Assembly (NCBI GenBank): GCA_026392145.1
Contig: JAPLCS010000370.1
Location: 1 to 15,593 of the forward strand
Length of the DNA stretch: 15,593 bases
From: Fimbriimonadales bacterium
Lineage (GTDB): Bacteria; Armatimonadota; Fimbriimonadia; Fimbriimonadales; Fimbriimonadaceae
Reading direction: 5' to 3'
Position numbers and translations under genes: made by a program. Every line of letters begins with the position of its first letter. Within the stretch, counting starts at the first letter, position 1. The notes under the pieces were generated by a model. It was not told the origin of the DNA. It ran no database searches and worked only from the letters and a program-made list of their open reading frames with translations. Below are positions 1 through 6,746 of this stretch, in pieces.

Positions 1-1018
1 GAAACTGTGAGGAAAGAACTTCATTCTTGCGATGGGTTCATCGGTTATTCACATCCCGATTCCCGGATTGAGCGGTGGTCGAGATGAGAATGTTTGGACA
101 TCGGACGATGCTGTAACGGCACCATTTGCCCCCAAGAGCATGGTGGTTTTGGGTGGTGGAGCTGTAGGATGCGAGTTCAGCTACGTATTTAATGGCCTCG
201 GGACGGATGTCACCCTCGTTGAAATGATGCCAACTCTTTTGAATGTCATGGACGAAGATCTTGGGAAAGAACTTGGGAAGTCTTTGACTAAGCAGGGCAT
301 TAAGGTCAAAACCGGTGCGACCATTGAAAAAGTTGAAAAGACCAAGGGTGGCTGGAAGGCATTTATCAAGAAGGGCACCGAGGTTGAAGAGGTTGAAGCG
401 GAAGTTATTCTGCTTGGCGTGGGAAGAAAGGCCAACGTTGAGGGCATGAACCTTGAAAGCATTGGCGTGAAGCTGCACCGACGAGGTGTGGAAGTAGTGG
501 ACGACACCCTTCAAACTCATGTGCCAAATATTTGGGCGATAGGTGACGTAACTGGTCGAATTCAGCTTGCTCACGTTGCGCAGCAAGAGGGATTGACGGC
601 TGTTCACAACATATTCCATCCGGACGCGAAGAAGACGGTCGATTATCGATTCGTGCCCAATGCGGTTTACACTTCGCCTGAAGTTGCGTCGGTTGGTTTG
701 ACGGAAAGTCAGGCACAAGCGGCTGGTCACGATGTTGTTGTTGGCCGATCGAAGTTTATGATTTTTGCCAAAGCGATGGCGAGCAATGAAACCGATGGTT
801 TTGTGAAAGTGGTTGCTGATCGGAAGTATGGCGAAATTCTTGGTGTCCACATGATTGGTGGTCACGTCACCGACATGATTACCGAAGCGGTTACGGCTCT
901 CGTGCACGAAGCGACTCTGGAATCAATGCAGACGGTTATCCATGCGCACCCCACTATGGCTGAAGCGATTATTGAGGCGTTTGAAGACGCTGCCGGTCAC
1001 GCTATTCACAAGATGTAA
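1..1018 (+). CDS. lpdA: Dihydrolipoyl dehydrogenase (E3), 3' part, with an apparent frameshift near the window edge
   Basis: FAD-dependent class I pyridine nucleotide-disulfide oxidoreductase that reoxidises dihydrolipoamide of 2-oxoacid dehydrogenase or glycine-cleavage complexes with NAD+, in the cytoplasm. The readable frame from about position 11 gives GKNFILAMGSS (end of the first FAD-binding part), then the NAD-binding motif GGGAVGCEFSYVF with the acidic VTLVE end, the second FAD motif NIWAIGDVTG, and the dimerisation domain ending in HAHPTMAE, which carries the active-site His-Glu pair. The N-terminal FAD motif and redox CxxxxC lie upstream of the window. The ATG at 32 is internal and is not a start. 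An in-frame TGA at 8-10 interrupts the frame, but frame 1 reads ETV just before it, so a small indel near 10-13 joins the two parts. The family is certain; whether the gene is truly broken is not. Confidence 0.93.
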
Positions 1019-1045
1019 CCCTTTTGAAGGGATACTGATTCTATT

Positions 1046-1082
1046 GGGGATTCTGCAAGTACCAGAATCCCCTCTTTATTTT
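1046..1082 (+). terminator. Rho-independent terminator after lpdA
   Basis: A perfect 10-bp stem GGGGATTCTG / CAGAATCCCC (1046-1055 and 1063-1072) with a 7-nt loop is followed by TCTTTATTTT. It sits 28 bp after the lpdA stop and directly against the stop codon of the convergent M48 gene. The opposite strand has no T-run after the stem, so it should mainly terminate the plus-strand transcript. Confidence 0.9.
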
Positions 1083-1912
1083 CACGATTGTGGTACGACG
1101 GCGTCGGTTACCTTGTAATCGCCTCTGAGGATTTTTTCGTAAGCTCCGCTGAGCACCCACCTTTCCAATTCTTGTGTTCGGTGTACGGGCATTGGGTGGG
1201 TCATGGTCTTGCCCATGGTGGCAAAGAGCACAAACTTTCCTAGCTTATCAAGAGCATCTGCATCTTGATAAGCCCTTGCCTGGTTCATGAATTGCTCTTG
1301 GTTGAGTTCGTGGGCGAGTCGAGAAGGACCTGCTGCGAGTTTGATCTGTGCTCGGGTAGCGATGGCGGGGTCCTGCGCAACCAGTAGTCCGGCTCGATCG
1401 GAAGAGAATTCTGCCTGTCGAGACCATTCATAAAACGCTAGAACGAGAGCATAGGTTGCCACATCAGATGCGCCCATGGTTCTTCTTCCGAGCAGGTCAA
1501 GTAGAGGAAAAAGAAGGGACCCCACGGAGAAGTAGAGGACGTGCTTTGACTTTATATGCCCTAGTTCGTGCCCCATTATGAAGTAGAGTTCTTCGTCGGA
1601 CATGGTATCAATCATTCCGGCAAATGCATTAGGGAATGGATTGTTCGATACATAGAGCTCTGGTTCTGGCATATCTAGAACTTGGCAAGATTCTCTTAAA
1701 ATATTGTAAAGAGTGGGGTATTGGTTCGGTCCACATCTAATTGAACTTGCCATGTTGTAGCAATAAAGCCAGCGGTCAATTCCGACCTCATAGAACTTAG
1801 TCACCAGTTGTGGAAGGAGGGGCAGTTTTTTGAGTTTTTCCAGTGCCCAGCGGTCTGCGTCCGAAACATATGCATCTGGTGTGATGCCGGTGAGAAGTAT
1901 TCGTTCTGACAT
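1082..1912 (-). CDS. M48 family zinc metallopeptidase
   Basis: Predicted zinc-dependent endopeptidase of family M48 (Ste24/HtpX-like), 276 aa. The zinc-binding motif HELGH is at residues 115-119, and the third ligand is probably Glu168 in the sequence EFSSDRAG, the usual M48 ExxxD arrangement. Upstream of the motif, MSDEELYFIMGHELGH matches the conserved helix of the family. The stretch at about 126-142 is hydrophobic (VLYFSVGSLLFPLLDLLG) but short; there is no clear signal peptide, so it is cytoplasmic or loosely membrane-associated. A conserved-looking HPMPVHR lies near the C-terminus. The ATG at 1912 is the most likely start; no strong Shine-Dalgarno precedes it. It is a single-gene unit, convergent with lpdA and separated from the upstream HDOD gene by that gene's terminator. 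The substrate is unknown. Confidence 0.88.
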   Translation of the reverse strand: MSERILLTGITPDAYVSDADRWALEKLKKLPLLPQLVTKFYEVGIDRWLYCYNMASSIRCGPNQYPTLYNILRESCQVLDMPEPELYVSNNPFPNAFAGMIDTMSDEELYFIMGHELGHIKSKHVLYFSVGSLLFPLLDLLGRRTMGASDVATYALVLAFYEWSRQAEFSSDRAGLLVAQDPAIATRAQIKLAAGPSRLAHELNQEQFMNQARAYQDADALDKLGKFVLFATMGKTMTHPMPVHRTQELERWVLSGAYEKILRGDYKVTDAVVPQS

Positions 1913-1936
1913 GGTTATAAATGACCTACGTTTTTG

Positions 1937-1965
1937 AGTTTATTCGGTTGCAATTTGCGTTTCGA
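1937..1965 (-). promoter_or_regulatory. Candidate promoter of the M48 peptidase gene
   Basis: Reading the minus strand, a -10 box TAAACT (1942-1937) is preceded by exactly 17 nt and a -35-like TCGAAA (1965-1960). The -10 ends 24 nt before the ATG, implying a leader of about 17 nt. The same TAAACT hexamer occurs upstream of four other genes here. Confidence 0.5.
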
Positions 1966-2011
1966 TTGGGATTGGTCCCTTTGATTTCAATGAATAAATG
2001 TTTCTTCAGTT

Positions 2012-2048
2012 AAGTAAAAGCCACCTCTTGACGAGCAAGGAGGTGGCT
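2012..2048 (-). terminator. Terminator of the HDOD gene
   Basis: The minus strand shows AGCCACCTC / GAGGTGGCT as a perfect 9-bp stem (arms at 2040-2048 and 2019-2027), extended by a wobble and one pair, followed by TTTTACTT. It lies 25 nt after the stop of the HDOD gene and before the M48 promoter, separating the two minus-strand genes. Confidence 0.85.
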
Positions 2049-2072
2049 GTGTGTTTGGAGGGTGGTGTGGTG

Positions 2073-2927
2073 TTAAGCCACTTGCTGGAAGATTTTGCCG
2101 GAGCCATTAAGTTCCAAGAAGGCGCTTTCGGCCACCTGCTCAATGACATCGGGCTCGAGTCCTAATCGGCTGGCGGAGTGCTCAGATACTTGGAATACCA
2201 AATTCCCAAGACCTTCATCAATGTCTGCATTTCGGACAAGGGTGTCGGCAAGGTGCAGGATGTCTGCGAACATGACGTTTCGTGTCGCGAGATCTGGGTT
2301 GTGATGGTGACGGATAGCATCTGAGTATGCCTCTGGAAGGTTCCATGATTCCGCCAAAGCAGCCCCTAAGTCGGCATGATTGAATCCAAAAGCCGATTCT
2401 TCAACAATGGTAAAAGGTGTGTCGGAGCCGTCTTGCATTTGAGCGAGTGCTAGCACGTCTGCTTCCTTGAGTGTACAAAGGACCACGATTCCGAGATTGT
2501 GGAGGACGCCAATGCAGAATGCTTGTTCTGGGTTGACAGTTCCCGTGGCACGTGCAATGGCGCGAGAAACAAAGGCTACCGCTAAGCTGTGATTCCACAA
2601 GTAGTCTGGATCGACGCCCTTGCCTTGCATCGCTTTTTGCAACCATGGGAAAGTGGCAGCGACGAGAGAAAGGCTTTTGACGGTTCTCATTCCGAGCAGT
2701 ACGATGGCGCCGCGAATCGATGCAACTTCTCTTGGCATTCCGTAGTAGGCGGAATTGGCTAGTTGGAGTACACGTGCTGACAAGCTAGGGTCGCGAGCAA
2801 GCACGTTTGATACAGTCAACGCATTGGCGGTGGGGTTATCCACCTCTCTCATTACTTCGAATGCAACATCCGGCATGGATGGCAAATCGGCAATTTTTTC
2901 GATTATTTCTTTTAACTTTGAGGACAC
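2073..2927 (-). CDS. HDOD domain protein (signalling/regulatory)
   Basis: A 284-aa protein consisting almost wholly of an HDOD domain, a family related to HD phosphohydrolases and usually found in signalling, motility and cell-cycle control. Family features include LPSMPDVAFEVMREVDNP (15-32), LARDPSLSARVLQLANSAYYG (43-63), the RGAIVLLGMRTVKSL helix (72-86), WNHSLAVA (111-118) and VLHNLGIVVL (141-150). The HD pair is His143-Asn144, so the aspartate is replaced, as is common in HDOD proteins that are thought to lack phosphodiesterase activity. NHADLGAALAESWNLPEAY (183-201) is also typical. Translation starts at GTG 2927 behind the strong site GGAGGGG with a 6-nt spacer. It is transcribed alone and divergent from accB-like; no fused output domain is present, so its partner cannot be read from the sequence. 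Confidence 0.9.
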   Translation of the reverse strand: MSSKLKEIIEKIADLPSMPDVAFEVMREVDNPTANALTVSNVLARDPSLSARVLQLANSAYYGMPREVASIRGAIVLLGMRTVKSLSLVAATFPWLQKAMQGKGVDPDYLWNHSLAVAFVSRAIARATGTVNPEQAFCIGVLHNLGIVVLCTLKEADVLALAQMQDGSDTPFTIVEESAFGFNHADLGAALAESWNLPEAYSDAIRHHHNPDLATRNVMFADILHLADTLVRNADIDEGLGNLVFQVSEHSASRLGLEPDVIEQVAESAFLELNGSGKIFQQVA

Positions 2928-2933
2928 AAGTTA

Positions 2934-2940
2934 CCCCTCC
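2934..2940 (-). promoter_or_regulatory. Shine-Dalgarno of the HDOD gene
   Basis: GGAGGGG on the minus strand, six bases before the GTG at 2927. It is a near-perfect anti-16S complement and fixes the non-ATG start. Confidence 0.85.
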
Positions 2941-2945
2941 GAGAT

Positions 2946-2951
2946 ATTTTA
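2946..2951 (-). promoter_or_regulatory. Weak candidate -10 box of the HDOD gene
   Basis: TAAAAT on the minus strand, 18 nt before the start codon and just upstream of the Shine-Dalgarno. No convincing -35 is visible. The rest of 2952-3110 between the divergent genes shows no recognisable feature beyond a TCCCGA/TCGGGA inverted repeat too widely spaced to interpret. Confidence 0.3.
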
Positions 2952-3111
2952 AGATCCCGAAACTCCATTAAGTTCTTGCCACAATCGGGAGCTGAATATC
3001 ACGTTACAACTACTTGGACGATAGGTTTCGTTGAATAGCACAGTAGGTGATGAGTTCTTTGGGTATTTCGGTCCATCTTAGGGCGTTAGCGAGGCACGGT
3101 TCAGCGAGATT

Positions 3112-3139
3112 TTGGGAACGATTGGGAACTTGGTACACT
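3112..3139 (+). promoter_or_regulatory. Candidate promoter of the accB-like/pilin/accC/nusB run
   Basis: A -35-like TTGGGA (3112-3117), a 16-nt spacer and a -10 box TACACT (3134-3139). The -10 ends 11 nt before ATG 3151, so transcription would begin only a few bases upstream of the start codon; no Shine-Dalgarno is present. Confidence 0.5.
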
Positions 3140-3150
3140 AGTCATTGCTC

Positions 3151-3591
3151 ATGCCTTCCATAGATTTTGATTTGCTCAGGCACGCTCTCACCGTTGCAAA
3201 AGAAACGGGATTGAATGAAGTGGAGATTGAAATTGGGGACACATCTTTTTCTGCGGTGATTGGAACCCAGGGTCCGAAGCCAAAATCTCCCGTTTCATCG
3301 AGTTCAGTGAGTGGTGGTGCTGGAGGGACGACACCGGTGACTTCGCCGCTTGTGCCGATTAAGAGTTTATCGGTGGGGATTTTCCATAATCAGCCGAACT
3401 TGACGGTTGGAACTTCAGTTCAAAAGGGCGACAAAGTTGGAGCTATCGTTGCTCTGGGAATTTCTAATGACGTGGTGGCCAGTGCCAGTGGTGTAGTGGC
3501 TGAGGTTTTGGTCGAAGATGGTGGTGTGGTTGAGTATGGTCAGCCGATTGCGAAGGTAGATACCTCCTCTGATGGCGGTGCCAACGCATGA
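3151..3591 (+). CDS. AccB-like biotin/lipoyl-attachment domain protein lacking the biotinyl lysine
   Basis: A 146-aa homologue of the biotin carboxyl carrier protein (BCCP) of acetyl-CoA carboxylase. The N-terminal helix and strand (IDFDLLRHALTVAKETGLNE, then VEIEIGD) resemble AccB, followed by a Gly/Ser/Pro/Thr-rich linker (about 40-70) and a barrel domain from VGIFHNQPNLTVG through SGVVAEVLVEDGGVVEYGQP. In BCCP the hairpin reads EAMKM with biotin on the lysine; here it reads VALGISNDVVA, and the modified position is Gly103 (codon GGA 3457-3459). It therefore cannot be biotinylated at the normal site. The neighbours accC and nusB match the usual acc gene order. It may be a BADC-like non-biotinylated subunit or regulator of the carboxylase; that role is inferred. 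ATG 3151 is preferred over TTG 3145, two codons upstream. Its stop overlaps the next start (ATGA). Confidence 0.85.
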   Translation: MPSIDFDLLRHALTVAKETGLNEVEIEIGDTSFSAVIGTQGPKPKSPVSSSSVSGGAGGTTPVTSPLVPIKSLSVGIFHNQPNLTVGTSVQKGDKVGAIVALGISNDVVASASGVVAEVLVEDGGVVEYGQPIAKVDTSSDGGANA

Positions 3592-4010
3592 GTTTTCGAA
3601 TGAGTGGGGAGTTTTGCTCAGGGGAAGCCGTGAGAGGACGCTCCTCTAGACGGCGCGGTCAAACGCTGGTTGCATCGCTGATTGTGATCGCCATCATTAT
3701 GATTTTGACGGTGGTTTATATGCGGGGGACCGGTGGTGGCAAACCTGCTAAGCCAGACGGTAGGGGGACTACCACGATGGGTGCCGCCAAGGCAAGTGCG
3801 GAAGATATTGCCTGCCAAAGCAATGTTAATCAGGTGAGACAGTTGTTAATGGTGGCGAAGACGTCAGATGACTCGTTTAAGCCCGCAACGGTTGATGAGA
3901 TTCCAGGGGCAACTTCAGTTTCGAAGTGCCCAGTAGGCAAGGAAACCTACACGATTGGTCCTGAGTCGGGAGAAATTCATTGCCCCCATTTGGGACACGA
4001 AAAGTTTTAG
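3588..4010 (+). CDS. Type IV pilin/pseudopilin-like protein
   Basis: A 140-aa protein with a prepilin-like N-terminus: a basic leader (RGRSSRRRG, about 16-24), then QTLVASLIVIAIIMILTVVYM forming one membrane helix (about 25-45). Prepilin peptidase would cut after Gly24. Mature residue 5, normally Glu, is Ala29 here, an important departure because Glu5 is needed in most pilins for subunit assembly. The periplasmic part carries CQSNVNQVRQLL, typical of the amphipathic helix of pseudopilins, and a C-terminal pattern CP-x-G-xx-YTI...GEIHCPHLGH like the cysteine-paired end of many of these proteins. The ATG overlaps the accB-like stop by 4 bases; an alternative ATG lies at 3600. Its place between accB-like and accC is unexpected, and no pilus machinery is nearby. 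Pilin-like fold fairly sure; function unknown. Confidence 0.7.
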   Translation: MSFRMSGEFCSGEAVRGRSSRRRGQTLVASLIVIAIIMILTVVYMRGTGGGKPAKPDGRGTTTMGAAKASAEDIACQSNVNQVRQLLMVAKTSDDSFKPATVDEIPGATSVSKCPVGKETYTIGPESGEIHCPHLGHEKF

Positions 4011-4029
4011 AAAAGGAATTTGTTCAGAA

Positions 4030-5385
4030 ATGTTGAAAAAAGTTTTAATTGCTAATCGAGGCGAAATTGCTTGCCGAGTTATTAGGGCGTGCCGAGAACT
4101 CGGAATTCAAAGTGTGGCTATTTACTCTGAGGCGGATCGGGAGAGTTTGCATACCAAGTTGGCAGATCAGGCGATTTGTGTTGGTGCGGGAACCAATACA
4201 GATTCTTATTTGAACTTGGCGAATGTACTTATGGCGACTCAGATTAGTGGTGCTGAAGCGGTACACCCGGGATACGGATATTTTAGTGAGCGAGCGAACT
4301 TTGCCGTAGCATTAGCGGCACTTGGTGTGAAGTTTATCGGGCCTCCCACTGATGCAATTGAGGCGATGGGGGATAAGGCTTCCGCAAAGAAAGCGGCGAT
4401 TGCTGCCAATTGTCCCGTGGTTCCTGGCTCGGACGGGCCCGTGGCCACTGATTCTGAGGCACTTGAAGTCGCCGAGCAAATTGGCTACCCTGTTTTGTTG
4501 AAGGCGGTTGCCGGTGGCGGTGGTCGAGGAATACGTCGGGTTAACAGCCCAGATGAACTTGCAGGACTTTGGAAGATGGCGGTTGCCGAGGCTCAAGCTT
4601 CGTTTGGCAACGGCGAAATGCTGGTTGAAAAGTTTGTTGAAAATCCGCGTCACGTAGAGATTCAGGTTTTTGGTGATAGCTATGGCAATATGGTCTACCT
4701 AGGCGAGCGAGAGTGCTCGATTCAGAATCTTCGACATCAGAAGATTGTTGAAGAGGCGCCTTATGTTGATTTGCCCGCTGATGTCCGGAAGAAAATGGGT
4801 GAGGCGGCGGTTAGAGTCGCTTCGAGTGTTGGTTATCAGAATGCAGGCACGGTCGAGTTCTTGGTTGACACTGATTTCAATTTTTACTTCTTGGAGATGA
4901 ATACTCGGTTGCAGGTTGAACATCCAGTCACCGAGGAAGTGACGGGAATTGATTTGGTTCATTTGATGCTCCGAACTACGGCTGGAGAGAAGTTGCCTTA
5001 TACTCAGGACGATATCCAGTTGAAGGGACATGCTATAGAGGCTCGAATTACTGCGCAGGATCCGGATTTGGATTTTGCACCTTCTACGGGACTTATCACA
5101 GGCTGGAGAATGCCTATGGGACGCGGAGTGAGGATGGAAACGCACTGCTATGCAGGATTTTCTGTCTCGCCGTACTATGACCCTATGCTTGCGAAACTTA
5201 TTGTGCGTGGGGATACAAGAGCTGAAGCGGTCGCTAAGCTAAAAGTGGCTCTTGACGAATTTGATGTCACGGGAATTGCTACCAATATTCCGTTCTTGCG
5301 TCGGTTGGTGGCATCACCATCGTACGAAGCGGGGCAATTTGATACAGGTTTCGTCCCCAAATTCTTGTCTGGGGAGGCCGTCTGA
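4030..5385 (+). CDS. accC: Biotin carboxylase subunit of acetyl-CoA carboxylase
   Basis: ATP-grasp enzyme that carboxylates the biotin of BCCP with bicarbonate and ATP, the first step of fatty-acid synthesis; 451 aa, the normal length. It starts KKVLIANRGEIACRVIRACRELGI, has HPGYGYFSE, the glycine-rich loop LKAVAGGGGRGIRRV, the catalytic loop RHQKIVEEAP, the metal and bicarbonate site FLEMNTRLQVEHPVTE (equivalents of E. coli Glu288, Asn290, Arg292, Gln294, Glu296) and the C-terminal GHAIEARI and YYDPMLAKLIV blocks. Odd point: between the conserved Gln232 and His236 there are three residues (Asn-Leu-Arg) where most homologues have two (Gln-Arg-Arg-His). ATG 4030 is chosen because it gives the family N-terminus; the frame is open upstream to 3955 inside the pilin-like gene. 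GAAAAGGAA about 11 nt upstream is a weak ribosome site. The stop codon overlaps the proposed nusB start. Confidence 0.95.
   Translation: MLKKVLIANRGEIACRVIRACRELGIQSVAIYSEADRESLHTKLADQAICVGAGTNTDSYLNLANVLMATQISGAEAVHPGYGYFSERANFAVALAALGVKFIGPPTDAIEAMGDKASAKKAAIAANCPVVPGSDGPVATDSEALEVAEQIGYPVLLKAVAGGGGRGIRRVNSPDELAGLWKMAVAEAQASFGNGEMLVEKFVENPRHVEIQVFGDSYGNMVYLGERECSIQNLRHQKIVEEAPYVDLPADVRKKMGEAAVRVASSVGYQNAGTVEFLVDTDFNFYFLEMNTRLQVEHPVTEEVTGIDLVHLMLRTTAGEKLPYTQDDIQLKGHAIEARITAQDPDLDFAPSTGLITGWRMPMGRGVRMETHCYAGFSVSPYYDPMLAKLIVRGDTRAEAVAKLKVALDEFDVTGIATNIPFLRRLVASPSYEAGQFDTGFVPKFLSGEAV
5371..5377 (+). promoter_or_regulatory. Shine-Dalgarno supporting a CTG start of nusB
   Basis: GGGGAGG lies within the 3' end of accC, four bases before CTG 5382. 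There is no other start codon of the usual kind in the relevant frame nearby, so this site supports the non-canonical start. Confidence 0.6.
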
Positions 5386-6014
5386 CCCCTTTTAGTTATC
5401 GTAGAGTTTCTCGGGAATGTGCCCTTAAAGCTTTATACTCCACCGAATTAGGGCAAGGGCAACTTGCCGACGCGCTGGAATCTGTTTTTCAGGAGTTTTC
5501 GGACCCAGAACTCGTCGGCGACCTTTTGCGGGAGGTTGATTATCCAGAGGCTACGCTTGATTTAGTTCAGCGATTTGCCCGAGAACTCGCCAATGGAGTG
5601 TGGAAGAGTCGTGTGGCTTTGGATCGTATGATTTCTGCTGCAATTCAGGATTATGATTACAACCGGCTGGCTTTAATTGATAAAAACCTGATGCGGATTG
5701 CAGTTTATGAGTTGGAGAACATTCCTTATATTCCGCCAAGAGTCACGATCAACGAAGCCATTGAGATTGCGAAGAGGTACTCGACCACAGAGAGTGGAAA
5801 ATTTGTGAACGGTGTGCTTGGCAATGTACTAAAGAAGTCGGTCAAGGCGAATTTTGACCAAAGGAATGCGCCGAAAGATCCGGATTTTGATGAATTGGAG
5901 CGAATCTACAAAGCTCCTGTAGTGGAGATTGAAGAAGTTACCGTTGATGCGGATTCAGAAGATGGTAAGGCCGCCAGTCGATATGGTGTTTGGACGAATC
6001 GAGCCGAGGGTTAG
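5382..6014 (+). CDS. nusB: Transcription antitermination factor NusB, probable CTG start
   Basis: All-helical RNA-binding protein that pairs with NusE (S10) on boxA RNA in rRNA antitermination. The N-terminal RNA-binding segment YRRVSRECALKALYSTELG closely resembles E. coli NusB (RRRARECAVQALYSWQLS), and the C-terminal half has LIDKNLMRIAVYELENIP, VTINEAIEIAKRYS and KFVNGVLGNVLKK. The conserved N-terminus begins near 5400, but the frame contains no ATG, GTG or TTG between the in-frame stop at 5340-5342 and TTG 5526, which would delete 48 residues. CTG 5382 overlaps the accC stop as CTGA, has a strong Shine-Dalgarno upstream and gives an N-terminus of normal length; the protein is then 210 aa. 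An acidic tail of about 35 residues (from about 175) extends beyond the fold. Identity is very sure; the exact start is inferred. Confidence 0.9.
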   Translation: MTPFSYRRVSRECALKALYSTELGQGQLADALESVFQEFSDPELVGDLLREVDYPEATLDLVQRFARELANGVWKSRVALDRMISAAIQDYDYNRLALIDKNLMRIAVYELENIPYIPPRVTINEAIEIAKRYSTTESGKFVNGVLGNVLKKSVKANFDQRNAPKDPDFDELERIYKAPVVEIEEVTVDADSEDGKAASRYGVWTNRAEG

Positions 6015-6077
6015 AGAGTCGTCTTTTGAAGATAATTGCTTAGATTAGTATTTGTTGTGATTGCCTGTTTTTGACTT

Positions 6078-6098
6078 GTAAGGAAGGGCTTACTTTTT
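6078..6098 (+). terminator. Weak candidate terminator after nusB
   Basis: A 5-bp stem GTAAG / CTTAC with a 6-nt loop followed by TTTTT, about 64 nt after the nusB stop and before udk. The stem is short, so this is only suggestive. Confidence 0.35.
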
Positions 6099-6106
6099 GT
6101 TTCGGA

Positions 6107-6112
6107 TAAACT
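6107..6112 (+). promoter_or_regulatory. Candidate -10 box of the uridine kinase gene
   Basis: TAAACT ending 10 nt before ATG 6123, implying a leader of only a few bases. A TTGACT at 6071-6076 is 30 nt away, too far to be its -35. Confidence 0.4.
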
Positions 6113-6122
6113 GTTCAGCGGG

Positions 6123-6728
6123 ATGGTGGTAATCACAATCGCAGGGGGAACAGGTTCGGGCAAGTCCACGTTAGCTGTGGATTTATCGTCTGAACTAAGT
6201 GCTCCGGTGATTAGTATTGATGATTACTATCGACCGCAAAATCACCGCACCTTTGATGAAAGGCTTGCGCTCAACTTTGATGAACCTGCGGCGATTGACC
6301 ATGAGTTCTTGTTGCAGCAGCTGGACCATTTGCGGCGGGGACAGGCGGTTATTAAGCCTGTTTACGATTTTTCTCACCACACTCGAGCTGAGGCGAGCGA
6401 GATTATTGAACCCTCGGGAATTCTGATTGTGGAGGGCTTGTTTGCCTTTGCTTGGGAGGAACTTCGAAATCAGTCACTTTGCAAAATTTTTGTAGATACG
6501 CCGGTTGAGACGCGGTTTGAGCGAAGGTTGAAGCGAGATATTGAGGAGCGCGGAAGGGATTGCGATGAAGTGACTACTCGATTTACGCATCATGTCAACC
6601 CTATGCATGAACTTCATGTTGCCCCTACAATTTGTTACGCTGACTTAGTGGTGTCGGGATTAGAAAATCCAGCACGAAATCTGGAGTTGGCATTGAAACA
6701 AATTCACTCGGCACCAATTTTCATGTAG
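6123..6728 (+). CDS. udk: Uridine kinase family protein
   Basis: P-loop kinase of 201 aa resembling uridine/cytidine kinase, which phosphorylates uridine to UMP in pyrimidine salvage. The start MVVITIAGGTGSGKST carries the Walker A loop at residues 8-15. DDYYRP follows, as in Udk, where this part lines the nucleoside site; then NFDEPAAIDHEFLLQQL, PVYDFSHHTR (Udk: P-x-Y-D...H-x-R), GILIVEGLFAF (Walker B region), KIFVDTPVETRFERRLKRD and the lid IEERGRD, and NPMHELHVAPTICYADLVV. All key family blocks are present and the length is normal. It stands alone between nusB and ruvB, 108 bp after nusB and 18 bp before ruvB. Family assignment is firm; substrate preference is not proven, and a phosphoribulokinase-like role is less likely because of the small size. 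Confidence 0.88.
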   Translation: MVVITIAGGTGSGKSTLAVDLSSELSAPVISIDDYYRPQNHRTFDERLALNFDEPAAIDHEFLLQQLDHLRRGQAVIKPVYDFSHHTRAEASEIIEPSGILIVEGLFAFAWEELRNQSLCKIFVDTPVETRFERRLKRDIEERGRDCDEVTTRFTHHVNPMHELHVAPTICYADLVVSGLENPARNLELALKQIHSAPIFM

Positions 6729-6736
6729 ACTATCAT
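6726..6736 (+). promoter_or_regulatory. Candidate -10 region of ruvB
   Basis: Two overlapping -10-like hexamers, TAGACT (6726-6731) and TATCAT (6731-6736), end 15 and 10 nt before ATG 6747. No Shine-Dalgarno or -35 is evident. ruvB could instead be read through from udk, whose stop lies 18 bp upstream. Confidence 0.35.
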
Positions 6737-6746
6737 CTACTGTAAT

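Noticed and set aside
38..907. Long open frame on the minus strand opposite lpdA
   Set aside because: It matches no family, has composition expected of an antisense shadow and lies wholly over the clear lpdA coding frame.
2073..2927. HDOD Asp-to-Asn change as a novel loss of catalysis
   Set aside because: HDOD proteins frequently lack the full HD metal site, so this is ordinary for the family.
2955..2990. TCCCGA / TCGGGA inverted repeat in the HDOD leader region as a riboswitch or terminator
   Set aside because: The arms are 6 bp with about 24 nt between them and there is no T-run or recognised aptamer pattern.
3145..3150. TTG 3145 as the start of the accB-like gene
   Set aside because: ATG 3151 is two codons downstream, is a stronger start codon and removes nothing of the domain; the difference is too small to decide but ATG is simpler.
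6071..6099. TTGACT (6071-6076) as a strong -35 for udk
   Set aside because: No good -10 occurs 15-19 nt downstream; the TAAACT at 6107 is 30 nt away.
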